The notes beneath the pieces were generated by a model that saw only the letters and a list, made by a program, of their open reading frames with translations, was not told the DNA's origin and searched no databases. Shown in pieces: positions 18,929 through 33,193 of a stretch of DNA of 64,000 nt. The stretch is from contig NZ_CM001841.1 of NCBI RefSeq assembly GCF_000365305.1, forward strand, positions 3,687,139-3,751,138, read 5' to 3'. How positions within the stretch are numbered: the stretch's first letter is position 1; the number at the start of each line of letters is the position of its first letter. Position numbers and translations under genes: made by a program. This stretch comes from Dickeya dianthicola NCPPB 453 (lineage in GTDB: Bacteria > Pseudomonadota > Gammaproteobacteria > Enterobacterales > Enterobacteriaceae).

Positions 18929-19750
18929 ATGGAACACCGTAAAATAGCCTTTATCGGCGCGGGCAATATGGCGCAGGCGATCATCGCCGGTCTGATGGCG
19001 GGCGGCTACCCGGCCAGCCGCGTCGGCGTCAGCGCACCGTCTGCCACCCACCGCGATGTGCTGGCCGCCCGTTATGGCATCGCCAGCCTGAGCGACAATG
19101 CGGCCTGCGCCCGCGATGCCGACGTCATCGTGCTGGCGGTCAAACCGCAACTGATGGCGGGCGTCTGCGACGCATTGGCGCAGCAGGTGGATTTCAGCGG
19201 CAAGCTGGTGCTGTCGATCGCCGCCGGCGTCAGCGTGGCGCGCTTGCGTGAACTACTCGGTGCCGCAATCAATATCGTGCGCATCATGCCCAATACCCCA
19301 TCGCTGGTCGGCAAAGGCATGAGCGGCCTGTACGCGCCGGCGCAGGTCAGCGACACCGACCGCGCCTTTGCCGCCGACCTGATGAACAGCGTCGGCAAGC
19401 TGTGCTGGGTAGCCGATGAAGCGCAGATTAACGGCGTGATTGCCGCCGCCGGCAGCGCTCCTGCCTACTTCTTCCTGTTTATGGAAGCCATGCAGCAGGA
19501 GGCTATCCGTCAGGGTTTCGACGCCGACACCGCTCGGCTGCTGGTGCAGCAAGCGGCCAGCGGCGCGGCGGCGCTGGTGGAGGCCAGTCCGGATACCCCG
19601 CTGTCGACATTGCGGGAAAACGTGACCTCCAAAGGCGGCACCACCGCCGAAGCGCTGCGCGTGTTCAACGAGCGCCAGTTGGGCCAGACTGTTGCGGATG
19701 CCATGCAGGCCGCCGTGTACCGGGCCAGGGAAATGGAATCGCTGTTCTGA
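18929..19750 (+). CDS. proC: Pyrroline-5-carboxylate reductase
   Basis: The 273-residue enzyme makes the last step to L-proline. The Rossmann motif IAFIGAGNMAQAIIAGL opens the protein. RIMPNTPSLVGKGMSGL, AAAGSAPAYFFLFMEAM and the C-terminal family signature VTSKGGTTAEALRVF are present. It lies 33 bp after yggS on the same strand, as in many gammaproteobacteria. Confidence 0.98.
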   Translation: MEHRKIAFIGAGNMAQAIIAGLMAGGYPASRVGVSAPSATHRDVLAARYGIASLSDNAACARDADVIVLAVKPQLMAGVCDALAQQVDFSGKLVLSIAAGVSVARLRELLGAAINIVRIMPNTPSLVGKGMSGLYAPAQVSDTDRAFAADLMNSVGKLCWVADEAQINGVIAAAGSAPAYFFLFMEAMQQEAIRQGFDADTARLLVQQAASGAAALVEASPDTPLSTLRENVTSKGGTTAEALRVFNERQLGQTVADAMQAAVYRAREMESLF

Positions 19751-19755
19751 TTACC

Positions 19756-19797
19756 GCCTGAAAAACGACTTTGTTTGCCTGAAAAATGACTTTGAAT
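19756..19797 (+). repeat. 21-bp tandem duplication between proC and yggT
   Basis: The unit GCCTGAAAAACGACTTTGTTT is followed at once by a second copy with three differences, ending 17 bp before the yggT start. It lengthens the proC-yggT spacer by one unit. Confidence 0.85.
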
Positions 19798-19814
19798 GAA
19801 GGAATGACCGTCTC

Positions 19815-20369
19815 ATGCTTACCCTGACTTTTCTGGTCAAGACCCTGATTGACCTGTACGTAATGGTGTTGCTGCTGCGAATCTGGATGCAGTGGGCGCG
19901 CAGTGATTTCTATAACCCGCTGGCGCAGTTCGTGGTGAAGCTCACCCAGCCGATCATCGGGCCGCTGCGCCGCATCATTCCGTCGCTGGGGCCTGTCGAC
20001 AGCGCATCGCTGCTGCTGGCGTTTCTGCTCACCACGCTGAAGTATCCGTTGCTGTTGCTGATTCAGGTCGGCTCGCTGTCGCTCAGCCCGATCAACCTGC
20101 TGGTGGGGCTGCTGGCGCTGGTCAAATCCGCCGGTTATCTGGTGTTCTGGATAGTGATTATCCGCTCGCTGATGAGCTGGGTAAGCCAAGGCCGCAGCCC
20201 GGTGGACTACATGCTGCACCAGTTGACCGAGCCGCTGATGGGGCCGCTGCGCCGCATTCTGCCGTCGGCCGGCGGGTTGGATTTCTCGCCGATGGTGGTG
20301 ATTCTGGTGCTGTACCTGCTGAACTACCTCGGCATGGATTTTTTCCCGGGGCTGTGGTTCTTGTTGTGA
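19815..20369 (+). CDS. yggT: YggT-family inner-membrane protein
   Basis: The 184-residue membrane protein is made of two homologous halves, each with a hydrophobic helix pair and a conserved loop ([21 protein letters not shown], then [21 protein letters not shown]). Homologues (YlmG/CCB3 group) are linked to osmotic-shock tolerance and membrane complex assembly; the mechanism is not established. Its stop codon overlaps the yggU start by four bases. Confidence 0.95.
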   Translation: MLTLTFLVKTLIDLYVMVLLLRIWMQWARSDFYNPLAQFVVKLTQPIIGPLRRIIPSLGPVDSASLLLAFLLTTLKYPLLLLIQVGSLSLSPINLLVGLLALVKSAGYLVFWIVIIRSLMSWVSQGRSPVDYMLHQLTEPLMGPLRRILPSAGGLDFSPMVVILVLYLLNYLGMDFFPGLWFLL

Positions 20370-20656
20370 GTGCCGTCAGTCGTTGCGAAGACGGGCTGGT
20401 GATTCGGCTGTATATTCAGCCGAAAGCCAGCCGGGATCAGATTGTCGGGCTGCATGGCGACGAACTTAAAGTCGCCATCACCGCGCCGCCGATAGATGGG
20501 CAGGCCAACGCCCACTTGATCAAATTTCTTGCCAAGCAGTTTCGCGTCGCCAAAGGCATGGTGACCATCGAAAAGGGCGAGCTTGGCCGTCACAAACAGA
20601 TTAGAATCGTCAACCCGCAAGCCATTCCGGCCGATGTCGCGGGCCTCATCCCCTGA
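20366..20656 (+). CDS. yggU: YggU, DUF167 family protein
   Basis: Starting at the GTG that overlaps the yggT stop (GTGA, 20366-20369) gives 96 residues, the E. coli length. The GTG at 20354 would add four residues inside yggT. Conserved segments are [17 protein letters not shown] and [20 protein letters not shown]. The function is unknown; it is a small alpha/beta cytoplasmic protein. Confidence 0.94.
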   Translation: MSAVSRCEDGLVIRLYIQPKASRDQIVGLHGDELKVAITAPPIDGQANAHLIKFLAKQFRVAKGMVTIEKGELGRHKQIRIVNPQAIPADVAGLIP

Positions 20657-20702
20657 GTCTATTCCCTGAATAAATACCCTGAACAGAGTGCAGGAACAAC
20701 AG

Positions 20703-21296
20703 ATGCAAAACGTGGTTTTAGCCACCGGCAATGCCGGTAAAGTGCGTGAACTCGCCGGTCTGCTGGCGGATTTCGGTCTTGACGTGGTAGCGCAAACCGC
20801 GCTGGGGGTCGAGTCCGCCGAAGAAACCGGTTTGACCTTTATCGAAAACGCCATTCTGAAAGCGCGCCACGCCGCGCGTGAAACCGGCCTGCCCGCCATC
20901 GCCGACGACTCCGGTCTGGCGGTGGACGCGCTGGGCGGCGCGCCGGGCATTTATTCCGCCCGCTACGCCGGGGAAGACGCCAGCGATCGGCAGAATCTGG
21001 ACAAACTGCTGGCGGCGCTGGACAAGGTGCCGGACGAACAGCGTCAGGCCAGCTTCCACTGCGTACTGGTGTATCTGCGCCACGCCGAGGACCCGACGCC
21101 GCTGGTGTGCCACGGTCGCTGGCAGGGTGTCATCACCCGCGCGCCTGCCGGTGAAGGCGGCTTTGGCTACGACCCGGTATTTTTTGTGCCATCGGTCGGC
21201 AAAACCGCCGCCGAACTGAGCCGTGAAGAGAAAAACGCCCTCTCCCACCGCGGCCAGGCGCTGCGCCAGTTGCTGGATGCGCTGCGACATGCTTAA
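20703..21296 (+). CDS. rdgB: RdgB, dITP/XTP pyrophosphatase
   Basis: The 197-residue length equals E. coli when the start is [17 protein letters not shown] (20703), nine bases after AGGA. The ATG at 20688 has less support. It removes deaminated purine nucleotides (dITP, dXTP) from the pool. Conserved segments are [40 protein letters not shown] and GFGYDPVFF. It overlaps hemW by eight bases, so translation is likely coupled. Confidence 0.98.
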   Translation: MQNVVLATGNAGKVRELAGLLADFGLDVVAQTALGVESAEETGLTFIENAILKARHAARETGLPAIADDSGLAVDALGGAPGIYSARYAGEDASDRQNLDKLLAALDKVPDEQRQASFHCVLVYLRHAEDPTPLVCHGRWQGVITRAPAGEGGFGYDPVFFVPSVGKTAAELSREEKNALSHRGQALRQLLDALRHA

Positions 21297-22428
21297 GCTG
21301 CCGCCGCTTAGCCTGTACATCCACATTCCCTGGTGCGTGCAGAAGTGCCCCTATTGCGACTTCAACTCCCACGCGCTGAAAGGCGAGGTGCCGCACGACG
21401 ACTACGTGGCGCACCTGCTGGCGGATCTGGACGCCGACCTGCCGCTGGCGGGCGGGCGGGCGCTGCACAGTATTTTTATCGGCGGCGGCACGCCGAGCCT
21501 GCTCAGCGCCGAGGCGATGCAACAGCTGCTGGACGGCGTGCGCTCAAGGCTGTCCCTGCCGGCCACGGCGGAAATCACTATGGAAGCCAATCCCGGCACG
21601 GTGGAAGCCGACCGATTCAGCGGTTACCAGCGGGCGGGCATTAACCGGATTTCCATCGGCGTGCAGAGTTTCAGCCCGGATAAACTGACGCGGCTGGGCC
21701 GCATCCACGGCCCGGAAGAGGCCAAACGCGCCGCCCGGCTGGCCGCCGGCCTGGGGTTGCGCAGTTTCAATCTGGACCTGATGCACGGGCTGCCGGAGCA
21801 ATCGCTGGACGAGGCGCTGGACGACCTGCGTCAGGCCATCGCGCTCAACCCGCCGCACCTGTCCTGGTATCAGTTGACCATCGAACCGAATACCCTGTTC
21901 GGTTCGCGCCCGCCGGTGCTGCCGGACGACGATGCGCTGTGGGATATTTACGAGCAGGGTCACCGTTTGCTGAGCGACGCCGGCTATCAGCAGTATGAAA
22001 CCTCGGCCTACGCCAAGCCGGGTTACCCGTGCCGGCACAACCTCAACTACTGGCGCTTCGGCGATTATCTGGGCATCGGCTGCGGCGCGCACGGCAAAAT
22101 CACCTTCGCCGACGGCCGTCTCGTGCGCACGGTGAAAACCCGCCACCCGCGCGGTTATATGCAAGGCAACTACCTGCAGCAACGCAGCGAGGTCGCGATG
22201 GCCGACCGGCCGTTCGAGTTCTTCATGAACCGTTTCCGACTGCTGGAACCGGCGCCGCGCGCCGATTTCACCGCGTACACCGGGCTGCCGGAAAGCGTAA
22301 TCCGCCCGCACATCGACGCCGCGCTGGCGCAAGGCTACCTGACCGAAACCGGGCAGCATTGGCAAGTGACCGAGCACGGCAAACTGTTTCTCAACTCACT
22401 GCTGGAGCTGTTTCTAACGGAAGAATGA
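21289..22428 (+). CDS. hemW: HemW, radical-SAM haem chaperone
   Basis: The 379-residue protein (E. coli 378) starts [16 protein letters not shown] at 21289 inside the end of rdgB. The radical SAM cluster motif [11 protein letters not shown] follows at about residue 17, then [10 protein letters not shown] and [10 protein letters not shown]. The family resembles HemN but binds haem and delivers it to acceptor proteins rather than oxidising coproporphyrinogen. It is the last gene of the yggS-proC-yggT-yggU-rdgB-hemW run. Confidence 0.97.
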   Translation: MLKLPPLSLYIHIPWCVQKCPYCDFNSHALKGEVPHDDYVAHLLADLDADLPLAGGRALHSIFIGGGTPSLLSAEAMQQLLDGVRSRLSLPATAEITMEANPGTVEADRFSGYQRAGINRISIGVQSFSPDKLTRLGRIHGPEEAKRAARLAAGLGLRSFNLDLMHGLPEQSLDEALDDLRQAIALNPPHLSWYQLTIEPNTLFGSRPPVLPDDDALWDIYEQGHRLLSDAGYQQYETSAYAKPGYPCRHNLNYWRFGDYLGIGCGAHGKITFADGRLVRTVKTRHPRGYMQGNYLQQRSEVAMADRPFEFFMNRFRLLEPAPRADFTAYTGLPESVIRPHIDAALAQGYLTETGQHWQVTEHGKLFLNSLLELFLTEE

Positions 22429-22550
22429 GGGGCGAGGAAACACGGCGCAGCACAAAAATCTGGCTTAACAGACTGACAACACATTGAATCCCGGCGTGGG
22501 ATTATGACAAAGTGAGGGCGGGATTTGCCCCGATGTAAAGGTAAACCACC

Positions 22551-22715
22551 ATGAAAACGATCTCCTTCATGAAAACCGGCACCTTAATGAAAACTAGTAC
22601 CCTACTGATTGCCACGCTGTTGATGGCGAGCACGTTGAGCGGCTGCAACACCGCTCGCGGATTTGGTCAGGACGTTCAGAAACTCGGCAGTTCCATCTCG
22701 CATACCGCCAGTTGA
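22551..22715 (+). CDS. Entericidin-family small lipoprotein
   Basis: The 54-codon frame encodes a lipoprotein: hydrophobic helix LLIATLLMASTLSGC, then NTARGFGQDVQKLGSSISHTAS, matching the entericidin CNTxRGxGxD pattern. Entericidins are membrane-active peptides, in E. coli a toxin/antidote pair. Three in-frame starts, 18 bases apart (22551, 22569, 22587), each begin ATGAAAAC, so the N-terminus MKTISFMKTGTLMKTSTL is a triplicated six-codon unit. The last start gives a normal-length signal peptide (42 residues); GTAAAGGTAAACC favours the first. Confidence 0.85.
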   Translation: MKTISFMKTGTLMKTSTLLIATLLMASTLSGCNTARGFGQDVQKLGSSISHTAS

Positions 22716-22719
22716 CCGG

Positions 22720-22747
22720 TGCCCCGCCTGCCGCGCAGGCAGCGGGG
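22720..22747. terminator. Hairpin between the entericidin and elaA genes
   Basis: GCCCCGCCTGC pairs with GCAGGCAGCGGGGC allowing a two-base bulge, between convergent stop codons. There is no obvious T run. Confidence 0.45.
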
Positions 22748-22767
22748 CCGCCGTTGCAAAACAGTCG

Positions 22768-23223
22768 CTACCCCGCCGTTCGCATCGGCACGTGAGGAAT
22801 ACCGTCCTCATCGTAGCCGTCGCCGCACACCACAAAACCGAATTGCTGGTAGAAATGCTGCAAATGCGCCTGCGCGCACAGGTATTGCGCCCGCCCCGGC
22901 CAGTGACGCACGCAAGCGGCCTGCGTATGCATCAGTAGCTGGTGCCCGAGCCGCTGCCCCCGCGCCTCGGGAGCCACCACCACCCGGCCGATGGTCACCG
23001 CGGCTTGCCCATCATCGGGCGCCAGCAACCGCGCGCAGGCGATCAGCCTGCCGTTTTGCCAGGCGGTCACATGGCGATTGCCGTCCGCCAGATCCAGACC
23101 GTCCGCGTCCTGATAGGCGCACTGCTGCTCCACCACAAAGACCTGACTACGCAGACGCAGAATGTCGTACAGCGCGTAAGGGTTCAGGTCTTTCACTCCC
23201 CAGTCATGCCAAATCAGACTCAT
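22768..23223 (-). CDS. elaA: ElaA-like GNAT N-acetyltransferase
   Basis: The 151-residue protein is colinear with E. coli ElaA: LYDILRLRSQVFVVEQQCAY, the acetyl-CoA loop VVVAPEARGQRLGHQLL, then AQAHLQHFYQQFGF and EDGIPHVPM. The start is taken at MSLIWHDWG (23223), after GGGAGG; an ATG four codons upstream is also open. The substrate is not known. It follows lplT with overlapping ends. Confidence 0.9.
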   Translation of the reverse strand: MSLIWHDWGVKDLNPYALYDILRLRSQVFVVEQQCAYQDADGLDLADGNRHVTAWQNGRLIACARLLAPDDGQAAVTIGRVVVAPEARGQRLGHQLLMHTQAACVRHWPGRAQYLCAQAHLQHFYQQFGFVVCGDGYDEDGIPHVPMRTAG

Positions 23224-23234
23224 CCCCCCTCCCA

Positions 23235-24482
23235 TTATTCACTGTCATCAGACGTTTGCGTGACCGCCGGCTCCGGCCGACGCCGCCATTGGGTCATCTG
23301 CACCCAGACCCACAGCCCGGCAATGGCGAGCGCGAACAGTGCGCCGAAACCGACGCCGATCGCCAGCACCGGCACGCCGACCTTCACCGCCAGCGAGTAG
23401 AGCGCCAGCATCAACAGCATGGCGCCGTTTTCGCCCAGGTTCTGCACCGCAATGGCGTTGCCCGCCCCGACGCTTTCCCGGCCGCGCTCTTGTAACAACG
23501 CATTGAGCGGCACGATGAAAAAGCCGCCCAGCGCCCCCAGCACCAGCAGGCAGGCGTAAGCGCTAATCAGGCTGTGTTGCAGGGTGAACACCACCACCAT
23601 CACGCCGATCAACACCCCGGCGGGCAAGCAGCGGCGCACGGTTTTCAGCGTCACCAGCTTACCGGCCGCCGCCGCGCCGACCACAATCCCCACCGCTACC
23701 ATGCCGTTGAGCAGCGTCGGCGTCGAATTGTCGTTGATGCCCAGCGCCAGCGGCACCCACAGCACCAGCAGGAAACGCAGCGTCACGCCCGCGCCCCAAA
23801 ACATGCCGGTGCCGACCAGCGAAAAACGGGTTTCGCCGTTGCGCCACAGCTCGCGGCAGGCGTCAAAGAACGAGCGGGTCATGCGCGCCGGGCGCCAGGA
23901 AGAACCGGAGCGGGCGGGCGCCAGTTTCGGAATCAGCAGGTTGGCGGCCAGCGCGATGCCATAAGCCAGCGCACACACCGCCAGCGCGCCGTAGATATGC
24001 CAGTCGGCCAGCACGCCGCCCACCACCGAGCCGATGAGAATGGCGGCGATGGTGGACGCTTCCATCAGGCCGTTGGCTTTCACCAGCTGATCGCCGCGGG
24101 TGATTTCGCCCAGAATGCCGTACTTGGCCGGAGAATAGGCCGCCGCGCCCAATCCCACCAGCGTGTAACCCAGAAACGGATTGCCGCCCAGACAGATCAG
24201 CAACGCGCCGGCCAGCTTTAGGGCGTTGGCGAACATCATCACCCGCCCCTTGGCGAAACTGTCGGCGAACTGGCCGACAAACGGCGCCAGCACGATATAG
24301 GCGGCGACAAACCCCATTTGCAGGAAAGGCTGGCTCCAGTCGGGGTAAGCCAGCGATTTCACCAGCGCCAGCGTGGCGAACAGCAGCGCGTTATCGCCGA
24401 AGGCGGAGAAAAATTGCGCCACCATTACCGCGTTCATACCGCGGGACAACAGCGACGACGAAGGAGAAGCCTGGTTACTCAT
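23235..24482 (-). CDS. lplT: LplT, lysophospholipid transporter
   Basis: The 415-residue major-facilitator protein has about 12 membrane helices and begins near [19 protein letters not shown], the LplT signature. It flips lysophosphatidylethanolamine to the inner leaflet, where Aas reacylates it. The ATGA overlap with the aas stop (24479-24482) shows an aas-lplT operon, as in E. coli. Confidence 0.97.
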   Translation of the reverse strand: MSNQASPSSSLLSRGMNAVMVAQFFSAFGDNALLFATLALVKSLAYPDWSQPFLQMGFVAAYIVLAPFVGQFADSFAKGRVMMFANALKLAGALLICLGGNPFLGYTLVGLGAAAYSPAKYGILGEITRGDQLVKANGLMEASTIAAILIGSVVGGVLADWHIYGALAVCALAYGIALAANLLIPKLAPARSGSSWRPARMTRSFFDACRELWRNGETRFSLVGTGMFWGAGVTLRFLLVLWVPLALGINDNSTPTLLNGMVAVGIVVGAAAAGKLVTLKTVRRCLPAGVLIGVMVVVFTLQHSLISAYACLLVLGALGGFFIVPLNALLQERGRESVGAGNAIAVQNLGENGAMLLMLALYSLAVKVGVPVLAIGVGFGALFALAIAGLWVWVQMTQWRRRPEPAVTQTSDDSE

Positions 24483-26677
24483 GCATCATGCTCCGGTTGA
24501 TCCCCGGTCGCCTCCGCCGCCTCACCGGCGGGCTGTTCCGCCAGTTGGCGCAGCGTGACGACGTCCGGTTTGCCGCTGCCCAACAACGGCAGCGCTTTCA
24601 GGTAACGGATATCGCGCGGCACCGTCAGTTCCGGCAGGCCGCTCGCTCGCGCCTGCGTCAACAGGCTGTCGCGGGTCAGCGTCGCGTCGGTGGTAAACAG
24701 CACCAGTGCTTCGCCTTTGCTGCTGTCGCTGCGGGCGCTGGCGGCGTGTTGCGCCTGCGGCGATAGCTGATTCGCCAGTTGCTCCACGCTCTCCAGCGAC
24801 ACCATTTCCCCGGCCAGCTTGGCGAAGCGCTTCACGCGGCCGACAATGGTACAGAAGCCCTGCTCATCCAAATCAACGATGTCGCCGGTGTCGTACCAGT
24901 TCGCTTCACGCTGCCCCAGTTCGTTTTCCGCCGCGGGCAACTCCAGCTCGCCGGGGTTTTCCACCCGCAGGTAGCCTTTCATCACGTTCGGCCCGCGCAG
25001 TTGCAGACGGCCGCCGTGATGGATGCCCGGCACCGGAATCAAGCGCGACTCAATGCCCGGCAACAGCCGGCCGACAGAAGGCAGTTTGCAGGCCATCGGT
25101 ACGTTGATAGCCACCACCGGCGCGCATTCGGTCACGCCGTAGCCTTCCAGAATGCGGATGCCGAATTTGTCCTGCCATACGGCCCGCACCCGTTCAGACA
25201 GTTTTTCCGCCCCAGCCACCACGTAGCGCAGGCGGGCGAAATCGTACGGATGGGCGAAGCGCGCATAGTGCCCGAGGAAGGTGGAGGTGCCGAACAGCAC
25301 CGTGCAGTTGCGGTCATACACCAGCTCCGGCACGATGCGATAGTGCAGCGGGCTCGGGTAGAGAAACACCCGCGCGCCGGTCATCAGCGGCGTCAGCAGC
25401 CCCACCGTCAGCCCGAAAGCGTGGAACAGCGGCAACGCCGACATGAAACGGTCGCGCGGCGTGAAATCGGCCACGGTGCGAATCTGCTCCACGTTGGCCA
25501 TCAGGCTGTTGTGGGTATGCACCACCCCTTTCGGGTTGCCTTCCGAACCGGAGGTGAACAGGATTGCCGCCGCGTCGTCCGGCTGCTGCGGGCGCATAGC
25601 GCGCAGCGGGAAGAGCAGATGGAACAGGATCCACAGTTTGTCCGACGGCGTGAGGGTATCCTTCAAATCTTCCAGATAGACCCAGTTAGCCTTTTTCACC
25701 TGCTGCGGCAGGTGAGTCAGCTTGCCCTTTTCCAGAAACTGCCGCGAGGTGACGATGGTTTTAATCCGCGCCGCGGTCATCGCGTTTTGAATCCCTTTCG
25801 CCCCGGCGGTGTAGTTCAGCATCGCCGGCACCCGGCCGCCGAGCGATGCGCCGAGGATCGCGGCGGCGGTGACGGTGGCGTTGGGCAGCAGCAAGCCGAC
25901 AGGTTCGCGCTCGCCGGTAAAGCGCTGCAGAATACGCGATACCCCCAGCGATTTTTTCAGCAGGCCGTGGTAGCTGTCTTCCTTCAGGTTGATGTCTTCA
26001 ATGCAGGGCGAGTGGTAGCCGTAACGGTCGCAGGCGGCCAGAAACGCCTGATACAGCGTGTGGCGTGGGCGCACCGCCATGCGCGCGTCCATCATGATGC
26101 GGTGCAACGCTTCGCCCGCCAGTTCGCGGCGCTCACGCGCCGACGGCGCCACCGGCATCGGTAACCGAGTCGGCGGCAAAAAGTGCAGCGAAACCGGCGG
26201 AAACAGGCGGCGACGCAACACCCCGCCCAGGCGGCCGAAATGGCTGAACTCCGGCCCTTCGATGCGCACCGGCACCACGGTTGCGCCTGAACGGGCGGCC
26301 ACCAACGCCGCGCCGCTGTAGATTTTCATCAGCGAACCGGTGACGGTAATACGCCCTTCCGGGAACACCACCACCGGGCGCCCCTGCTCCACCAGCCGGA
26401 TCAACTGCTTGATAGCCAGCGGCTTGCTCGGGTCCAGCGGCAGAAAATCGATGTACGGTTTCAGCCAGCGCATGAACCAACGGTCGGCGATGCGGGAATA
26501 AACCGCGAACACCGGCTTGCTTTGCACCGGCAGAAACAGCGCCATCAACGCGCCATCCAGGAATGAAACGTGGTTTGGGGTAATCAATATCTTCGACTGC
26601 CGGAAACTGCTTTCATCACCCGTTATCTGAATGCGATACAGTTGCTTCAGCGCCCAGCGTAAAAAGGTATAAATCAT
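24479..26677 (-). CDS. aas: Aas, bifunctional acyl-ACP synthetase / 2-acyl-GPE acyltransferase
   Basis: The 732-residue protein (E. coli 719) has two domains. Residues 1-200 are a PlsC-type acyltransferase with the catalytic motif [13 protein letters not shown] and the [14 protein letters not shown] block. Residues 230-715 are an AMP-dependent acyl synthetase with [31 protein letters not shown] and WYDTGDI. With LplT it recycles lysophosphatidylethanolamine at the inner membrane. Confidence 0.98.
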   Translation of the reverse strand: MIYTFLRWALKQLYRIQITGDESSFRQSKILITPNHVSFLDGALMALFLPVQSKPVFAVYSRIADRWFMRWLKPYIDFLPLDPSKPLAIKQLIRLVEQGRPVVVFPEGRITVTGSLMKIYSGAALVAARSGATVVPVRIEGPEFSHFGRLGGVLRRRLFPPVSLHFLPPTRLPMPVAPSARERRELAGEALHRIMMDARMAVRPRHTLYQAFLAACDRYGYHSPCIEDINLKEDSYHGLLKKSLGVSRILQRFTGEREPVGLLLPNATVTAAAILGASLGGRVPAMLNYTAGAKGIQNAMTAARIKTIVTSRQFLEKGKLTHLPQQVKKANWVYLEDLKDTLTPSDKLWILFHLLFPLRAMRPQQPDDAAAILFTSGSEGNPKGVVHTHNSLMANVEQIRTVADFTPRDRFMSALPLFHAFGLTVGLLTPLMTGARVFLYPSPLHYRIVPELVYDRNCTVLFGTSTFLGHYARFAHPYDFARLRYVVAGAEKLSERVRAVWQDKFGIRILEGYGVTECAPVVAINVPMACKLPSVGRLLPGIESRLIPVPGIHHGGRLQLRGPNVMKGYLRVENPGELELPAAENELGQREANWYDTGDIVDLDEQGFCTIVGRVKRFAKLAGEMVSLESVEQLANQLSPQAQHAASARSDSSKGEALVLFTTDATLTRDSLLTQARASGLPELTVPRDIRYLKALPLLGSGKPDVVTLRQLAEQPAGEAAEATGDQPEHDA

Positions 26678-27014
26678 CCCACCTCCCTATGTGTAAACAG
26701 TAACCGCTGTGTAAACAGTAGCCGCTGTCTAAACAGTAACCTTGTCTGGTTTGGACCTGTATGCCGCTGATTGTTCATGAGCGCGCGTTCCCCTTGATCG
26801 TTCACTTTCGCCACCGACATAACCGCGACGTCAGGATGGCGCACACACCGCGGCGCGGCTCCCCGTCAACGGATTCACCATACCATAAACCACACCAACA
26901 TTAGCGATGAAAACACCGCCGGAACAAGCGGCGACGGGGGATAAAAAAACGGCCGAAAATCATTAGGCTGCGGCGAGGGAAGCGAGGGCGGGGGCAACCC
27001 GCCCAACGCGAGGG
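26678..27014. other. Intergenic region between aas and the bgl-type operon
   Basis: No gene is visible in 337 bp. It holds an 18-bp tandem repeat next to the aas start and a possible terminator for the leftward bgl operon (GGCGGG-TTGCC-CCCGCC, 26984-27003). It is the left junction of sugar island 1, but no inverted ends or integrase were seen. Confidence 0.7.
26691..26741. repeat. 18-bp tandem repeat, nearly three copies, upstream of aas
   Basis: The unit GTGTAAACAGTAACCGCT occurs at 26691-26708 and 26709-26726, with a partial third copy to 26741; there are single-base differences. It begins 14 bp before the aas start codon, within the likely promoter or leader. Confidence 0.9.
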
Positions 27015-31854
<4,840 letters not shown>

Positions 31855-32020
31855 AGCAATTCCTCTTTCCAGAAAGAAACCTTACGATTTCCGCAACAAC
31901 CGCCCGGTATTTACCGTGGCGCCTTGTTCCTCTGGGGTTTGCCTGCATCAGCGGATCTCGCATCGTCTCCGACGAATCGCCGCTGCCAGTAACAAGCCTA
32001 TTCGGAATGATTGATACCCG
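31855..32020 (-). promoter_or_regulatory. Antitermination-like site between the bglG-type and bglF-type genes
   Basis: On the minus strand the spacer begins with GGCTTGTTACTGGCAGCGG and later has CCGCTGATGCAGGCAAACC. These are the two halves of a BglG-type RNA target (compare GGATTGTTACTGC...GCAGGCAAAACC). CAGCGG pairs with CCGCTG and CTG with CAG, so the apical part is enlarged by about 25 bases compared with the site upstream. I could not identify a clean overlapping terminator. Confidence 0.5.
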
Positions 32021-32866
32021 TCATACTTTTTGGGTAAGACGATGAATCATATTATCGATATGAATGGTTAAGTAGAGTTTCTCCGAATTGGTCATGGTGT
32101 GTTGGTAGTTTTTTTTGATAAAGGTATTGATGGTTTCCACACAGCCCAGCGTTTTTTGATAGCGTTGCTGAATCATGGTAAATAAATCACCGTCGTCATT
32201 ATCCAGCGACATGCCTTCCACCACCCGCTGAGAAAAAAACTTCAGGTGAGTAATGAAGCGGTGATAATTGCTATTACTTTCATCCAGCGGCACCTGAAAA
32301 TAATATTTGACGATATTCTGCACCTGATAAATCAGCTGCGTAATCTGCTTCATATTGCCGATATTGTCGCCAAGCTCGGCATTGACGATATGCAACGCAA
32401 TACTGCATGCCTCATCTTCCGGCAGGCTGACGCCCAGCGTTTCCCGGATCAACGCGAGCGCGTGCTCCGCCACGGCATACTCTGGCTTGTAGAAGTGGCG
32501 CACTTCCCAGTGCAGCGGGTTCTGAATCAGAGTGCCGTCGCGCTGGCACTGTAAAGCGAACGCGAGGTGATCGGCCAGCGTAACGTAAATACCTTCGCTC
32601 AGTTTCTGCGGTAATTGCTTTTTCACCGTTTCAACAATGTCGCTGGTCAGTTGCAATATTTCCAGCGGAACTTCCTGCGCCAGGTCCTTAAAACGCGCCG
32701 AAATGACGTTATCCTGCAAACGGAATATTTTCTCCACCCGCGGCATTTCCACATCCTGCCCGGTTCGGGAATGAAAACCCAATCCACAGCCGGTCAAGAT
32801 AAGCTCCTGCCCCTGATTGTCGATCACGCTGACCACATTATTATTCAGGACCTGAGTTACCTTCAT
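32021..32866 (-). CDS. BglG-family transcriptional antiterminator
   Basis: The 281-residue protein starts MKVTQVLNNNVVSVIDNQG (32866) behind AGGGG; the longer upstream frame runs through the leader hairpin. Residues 1-55 are the RNA-binding CAT domain. Two PRD modules follow (about 65-170 and 171-280), each with the conserved His residues (ADHLAFALQ, SIALHIVNAE, LKFFSQRV, LTIHIDNMI). It should bind the RAT element in its own leader and be controlled by PTS phosphorylation. Confidence 0.95.
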   Translation of the reverse strand: MKVTQVLNNNVVSVIDNQGQELILTGCGLGFHSRTGQDVEMPRVEKIFRLQDNVISARFKDLAQEVPLEILQLTSDIVETVKKQLPQKLSEGIYVTLADHLAFALQCQRDGTLIQNPLHWEVRHFYKPEYAVAEHALALIRETLGVSLPEDEACSIALHIVNAELGDNIGNMKQITQLIYQVQNIVKYYFQVPLDESNSNYHRFITHLKFFSQRVVEGMSLDNDDGDLFTMIQQRYQKTLGCVETINTFIKKNYQHTMTNSEKLYLTIHIDNMIHRLTQKV

Positions 32867-32880
32867 CGCATTTCCCCTGA

Positions 32881-32969
32881 AAACAGAAACGGGCAAAACG
32901 TAAATACAGCAAACGGCGAAGTCGGTCGACTTCATACTGTTGCTGCACTTATGTTTTGCCCGCCGAACG
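32881..32969 (-). terminator. Attenuation terminator in the bglG-type leader
   Basis: On the minus strand CGGGCAAAACATAAGTGCAGCAA pairs almost fully with TTTGCTGTATTTACGTTTTGCCCG, with a small inner hairpin (GAAGTCGACCGACTTC), and is followed by TTTCTGTTTT. Its 5' arm is shared with the 3' half of the RAT site, so the two structures exclude each other. Confidence 0.85.
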
Positions 32970-32981
32970 GTAACAAGCCTT
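32948..32981 (-). promoter_or_regulatory. RAT ribonucleic antiterminator site
   Basis: The minus strand reads AAGGCTTGTTACCGTTCGG and then CGGGCAAAACATAAG. This matches the bgl RAT pattern GGATTGTTACTGC...GCAGGCAAAACC, with the conserved TTGTTAC and GGCAAAAC strands facing each other. Binding of the antiterminator here would prevent the overlapping terminator. Confidence 0.85.
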
Positions 32982-32994
32982 ATGCAATAATCAG

Positions 32995-33023
32995 AAACTA
33001 TCACCCGCTATTTTGGGCGTCAA
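32995..33023 (-). promoter_or_regulatory. Candidate promoter of the bgl-type operon
   Basis: On the minus strand TTGACG, 17 bases, then TAGTTT lies just upstream of the RAT site. A half CRP site (TGTGA, 33061-33065 on the plus strand) lies about 75 bp upstream of the predicted start. The -10 match is weak. Confidence 0.35.
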
Positions 33024-33101
33024 TCGCGCCTCCGACAGGTGGGGGGATTTCTTTTTTATTTGTGACAAGGGTATTATTTTCCCGCCTGCCGGAACGCAGG
33101 C

Positions 33102-33193
33102 AAAAAAAAACCTACGCATCCGCGTAGGTTGGTGCAATTTGAATGGTTCAATGTGGAGAACACATCGATTTGTCACCCATCAATACCTCTGGG
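33102..33193 (-). ncRNA. omrA: OmrA-type small regulatory RNA
   Basis: On the minus strand the RNA starts CCCAGAGGTATTGATGGGTG, and the E. coli OmrA/OmrB 5' seed is CCCAGAGGTATTGAT. It ends TTGCACCAACCTACGCGGAT, then GCGTAGG and nine T; E. coli OmrA ends CACCAACCTGCGCGGATGCGCAGG plus T. The length is about 92 nt. A TAGAGT -10 lies at the right distance upstream, with a poor -35, as expected for an OmpR-activated promoter. In E. coli the omr genes also lie between aas and galR. OmrA is an Hfq-dependent repressor of outer-membrane, curli and flagellar regulator mRNAs. Only one copy is present here; E. coli has two. Confidence 0.93.

Noticed and set aside
33102..33130. Hairpin with nine T first read as an extra leader terminator of the bgl-type operon
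   Set aside because: The sequence upstream of it matches the OmrA seed and body, so it is the terminator of that small RNA.
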